From: an uncultured Elusimicrobiales bacterium
Lineage (GTDB): Bacteria > Elusimicrobiota > Elusimicrobia > Elusimicrobiales > Elusimicrobiaceae
Assembly (NCBI GenBank): GCA_944322775.1
Contig: CALUQA010000053.1
Location: 1-7,978 of the forward strand
Direction: 5' to 3'
Length of the DNA stretch: 7,978 bases
Positions 6,463 to 7,978 of the stretch are shown in pieces (the stretch's first letter is position 1; each line of letters starts with the position of its first letter). The notes beneath the pieces are model-generated. The model was not told where the DNA came from. It made no database searches and saw only the letters and a list, made by a program, of their open reading frames with translations. The translations under genes were made by a program, and so were the position numbers.

Positions 6463-7899
6463 ATGAAAAATCTATTTAAAATGGTTGTTTTGCTTTTCTT
6501 GTGCCATTGTGCCACGGATATTTCTGCGGCACAATGGGGGGCTTTGCTGGATTATACTATGACGTCTGAAAACGAAGACGCCTTGCAGGCACCTGTCGGC
6601 AGAAGATATTTGCTCAATTCCATTTTGGCGGGCGAACCCCTTTATGTATGGCTGGATTTGGGACACCTGTCCGAGGAAAAACGTCCGGAATATGAAAAGT
6701 TGATTGCTTCGGAGTATGCCCGTTGGTTTGCCTATCCGGCCCAATTAATCCGCAAAGCCGGGCGGGAAGAAGAATTTGCCGATGTGCTGCCCGTGTTGGA
6801 CCGCGGCATTCATGTGCAGTTTGTGCAAGAAGAAAGAGAAGCAGAGCTTGGTTTTTATATCTTTTCAGCCAAACAAGTGGGTGAAATTTGCGGAGAGCCT
6901 GCCATTGGCTGCTATATTAAAAGAGAAAATGAAATACCCCGTATTTTTGTCCCGTCCAATCAGTTTATTCCGCAGGCTTTGAGCTTTGGCAAAAGAAGCG
7001 CGCGCTATGTTGCTTTGCATGAAATAGGCCACTCTTTGGGTTTAAGTGACCAATATAAACAAAGCAGAAACAAAAACTCCCACATGATTTACAGCACGCA
7101 AGAGACGTCAAAAAGCGCCATGAACAGAAACCTGCGCCTTACGTGCGACGACGCGGACGGAATGATTAACCTTATTGATATTTCCAGAGGCACTTCCCGC
7201 GGCGGGGAGTTCGGCTGGCGCAGTTTGTGCGCCAAGTCGGATGTGTATTATATCCAGGGCATGCCGGCAGGCAAAGCTCCTTATAATATGGTGTCTTTGG
7301 ATAACGGATATACCTGGAAATTGCAACGCTACGAAAAAGGACGTATTGTGTCCGACAGAACCGTAAAATTGGATTTGCAAAGCAATATTTCGCCGTTTGA
7401 TAAAATAGAAGGGACCACGGTCCTGGAAAAGGACGGTTCAGGCCGCCCGGTGCACATGCGTGGGGCTAATGGGGAAGATATTTATTATGGCTATAATTAC
7501 GAAAGATACCAGCGCATGGTTTTTATGGGGGATAAACTCTTGCGGGTGGAAATAAAAGGCAAGGTGTATACCGGCAAAGGACAGAGCAACGAACAAGAAG
7601 TGCTCCTGTATGTTTTTGGCGAAGGCGGCAAATTGAGCCAGCTGGAATATACACGCCCGATCAAACGCAAGGGAAAAACGGGCAGAGTGGTTTATCAAAA
7701 AGACGTGCGGGGCAATGTCCCTGCGGAAATGATTGCTATGGATTTTAATACCAAAGGGGATGTCATTACCCGCCATTTGTATTCCAATGGCAAAATAAAA
7801 AAAAAAAAACGCAAAAAAGGCCTTGTCCAAAGTATAGGGCAGCAAATAATCGATAAAAAAATGAAGCAATTGACCAAATTGTATTTTGCTGCTTTTTAA
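6463..7899 (+). CDS. Secreted zincin-type metalloprotease with unassigned C-terminal region
   Basis: A 478-residue exported protein. The signal peptide covers about residues 1-23 (K2 and K6, then core MVVLLFLCHCA, cleavage near ISAA-QW). The catalytic core contains HEIGHSLGLSDQY: H186, E187 and H190 form the HExxH zinc site. The extended HExxHxxGxxD pattern makes D196 the likely third ligand, as in snapalysin-like (M7) and some other metzincin-type peptidases that use Asp in place of His. SHMIYS (206-211) is a plausible Met-turn. C143 and C150 may pair, as may C228 (in TCDDADGMINLID) and C256. Residues about 260-478 match nothing I recognise. They contain Tyr- and Gly-rich strand-like stretches (for example about 335-363) and a basic segment KIKKKKRKKG (444-453) encoded over a 13-A run. 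Substrate unknown; degradation of an extracellular or host protein is a guess. The gene is monocistronic on its 5' side. I see no clear terminator after it. Confidence 0.78.
   Translation: MKNLFKMVVLLFLCHCATDISAAQWGALLDYTMTSENEDALQAPVGRRYLLNSILAGEPLYVWLDLGHLSEEKRPEYEKLIASEYARWFAYPAQLIRKAGREEEFADVLPVLDRGIHVQFVQEEREAELGFYIFSAKQVGEICGEPAIGCYIKRENEIPRIFVPSNQFIPQALSFGKRSARYVALHEIGHSLGLSDQYKQSRNKNSHMIYSTQETSKSAMNRNLRLTCDDADGMINLIDISRGTSRGGEFGWRSLCAKSDVYYIQGMPAGKAPYNMVSLDNGYTWKLQRYEKGRIVSDRTVKLDLQSNISPFDKIEGTTVLEKDGSGRPVHMRGANGEDIYYGYNYERYQRMVFMGDKLLRVEIKGKVYTGKGQSNEQEVLLYVFGEGGKLSQLEYTRPIKRKGKTGRVVYQKDVRGNVPAEMIAMDFNTKGDVITRHLYSNGKIKKKKRKKGLVQSIGQQIIDKKMKQLTKLYFAAF
7797..7809 (+). repeat. A13 homopolymer inside the protease coding sequence
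   Basis: Thirteen consecutive A residues encode the end of Ile446 and four Lys codons, and are followed by CGC and a further A6. Runs of this length are prone to polymerase slippage. Loss of one A would give a tail ending NAKKALSKV; gain of one would give a different tail ending RAANNR. Both would replace roughly the last 30 residues with a shorter end. Confidence 0.9.
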
Positions 7900-7978
7900 A
7901 AGTGCTTGGCGCGTGTTACCCAATAGAACCCATCGCTTTGTCCCAAAGGGCGGAGAGGAGAAAATATGTAAAAAACAA
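7900..7978 (+). other. Leader of a downstream gene with strong Shine-Dalgarno and ATG-TAA
   Basis: No complete gene is present. GGAGAGGAG (7952-7960) is a strong ribosome site placed five bases before ATG at 7966-7968, but the next codon is TAA (7969-7971), followed by an A run and CAA. Removing the single T at 7969 would read ATG AAA AAA CAA, a typical start encoding MKKQ. It is either a start-stop element, an error or mutation at the first codon, or a gene that begins beyond the window. No convincing promoter or terminator is seen between 7900 and 7950. Confidence 0.45.

Noticed and set aside
7438..7923. A 161-codon minus-strand open frame at the end of the protease gene
   Set aside because: It is antisense to the protease coding sequence, is Phe/His/Ile-rich without a recognisable domain, and has no ribosome site.
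7880..7925. A possible terminator after the protease gene
   Set aside because: TTTTTAAAAG and nearby bases give only a weak, short hairpin without a following T run.
7913..7978. A frame open through the right edge from GTG at 7913 (VLPNRTHRFVPKGGEEKICKKQ)
   Set aside because: There is no ribosome site before the GTG, and the strong one at 7952-7960 would lie inside it. It is too short to judge, so it is kept only as an alternative to the ATG-TAA reading.
1..7978. CRISPR array, tRNA or rRNA gene, insertion sequence, prophage
   Set aside because: No spaced direct repeats, cloverleaf with a GTTCGA-type loop, rRNA signature, transposase or phage protein was recognised on either strand.

Overview
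The window reads as an ordinary stretch of bacterial chromosome with about 50% GC, mixed codon use and tight intergenic gaps. The best lineage guess is an Elusimicrobiota (Elusimicrobiaceae-type gut) bacterium. This rests mainly on the style of a stand-alone type IV pilin-like gene (N-terminus KKAFTLIELVAIVLIIGILS, then PQYQRALEKSR), which resembles the many pilin-like genes known in Elusimicrobium relatives. It is an inference from memory of the family, not a search result.

Layout: (1) 1-2145, plus strand: the 3' part of a DNA polymerase III delta' gene (holB), then metG (methionyl-tRNA synthetase) 10 nt later, a translation/replication operon. (2) 2149-3517: a signal-peptide-bearing ankyrin-repeat protein on the minus strand and, divergent from it, an orphan pilin-like gene on the plus strand. 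Each converges on a housekeeping gene, with a shared bidirectional terminator at each convergence point. (3) 3524-5611, minus strand: recG, complete with its helicase motifs. (4) 5664-6356, plus strand: a five-helix membrane protein of the TM-helix/CmpX type, divergent from recG. (5) 6463-7899, plus strand: a secreted zincin-type metalloprotease with an unrecognised C-terminal region. (6) 7900-7978: the leader of a further gene, with a strong Shine-Dalgarno sequence followed by ATG-TAA.

How the genes fit together: holB and recG serve replication and fork rescue, and metG serves translation. The ankyrin, pilin and protease products are all predicted to be exported, but nothing here ties them into one pathway. 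No mobile element, CRISPR array, tRNA or rRNA was seen.

The most interesting signals are regulatory. Several promoters share an extended -10 of the form TTGCTA(A/C)A(A/C)T. The minus-strand genes recG and the ankyrin gene each have a good -10 hexamer exactly 6 nt before the ATG and no Shine-Dalgarno, which predicts leaderless mRNAs. The divergent promoters are arranged around short inverted repeats. The protease, with Asp as its probable third zinc ligand, a long unassigned C-terminal half and an A13 tract in its coding sequence, is the least-described protein here. I see no convincing new multi-gene system.
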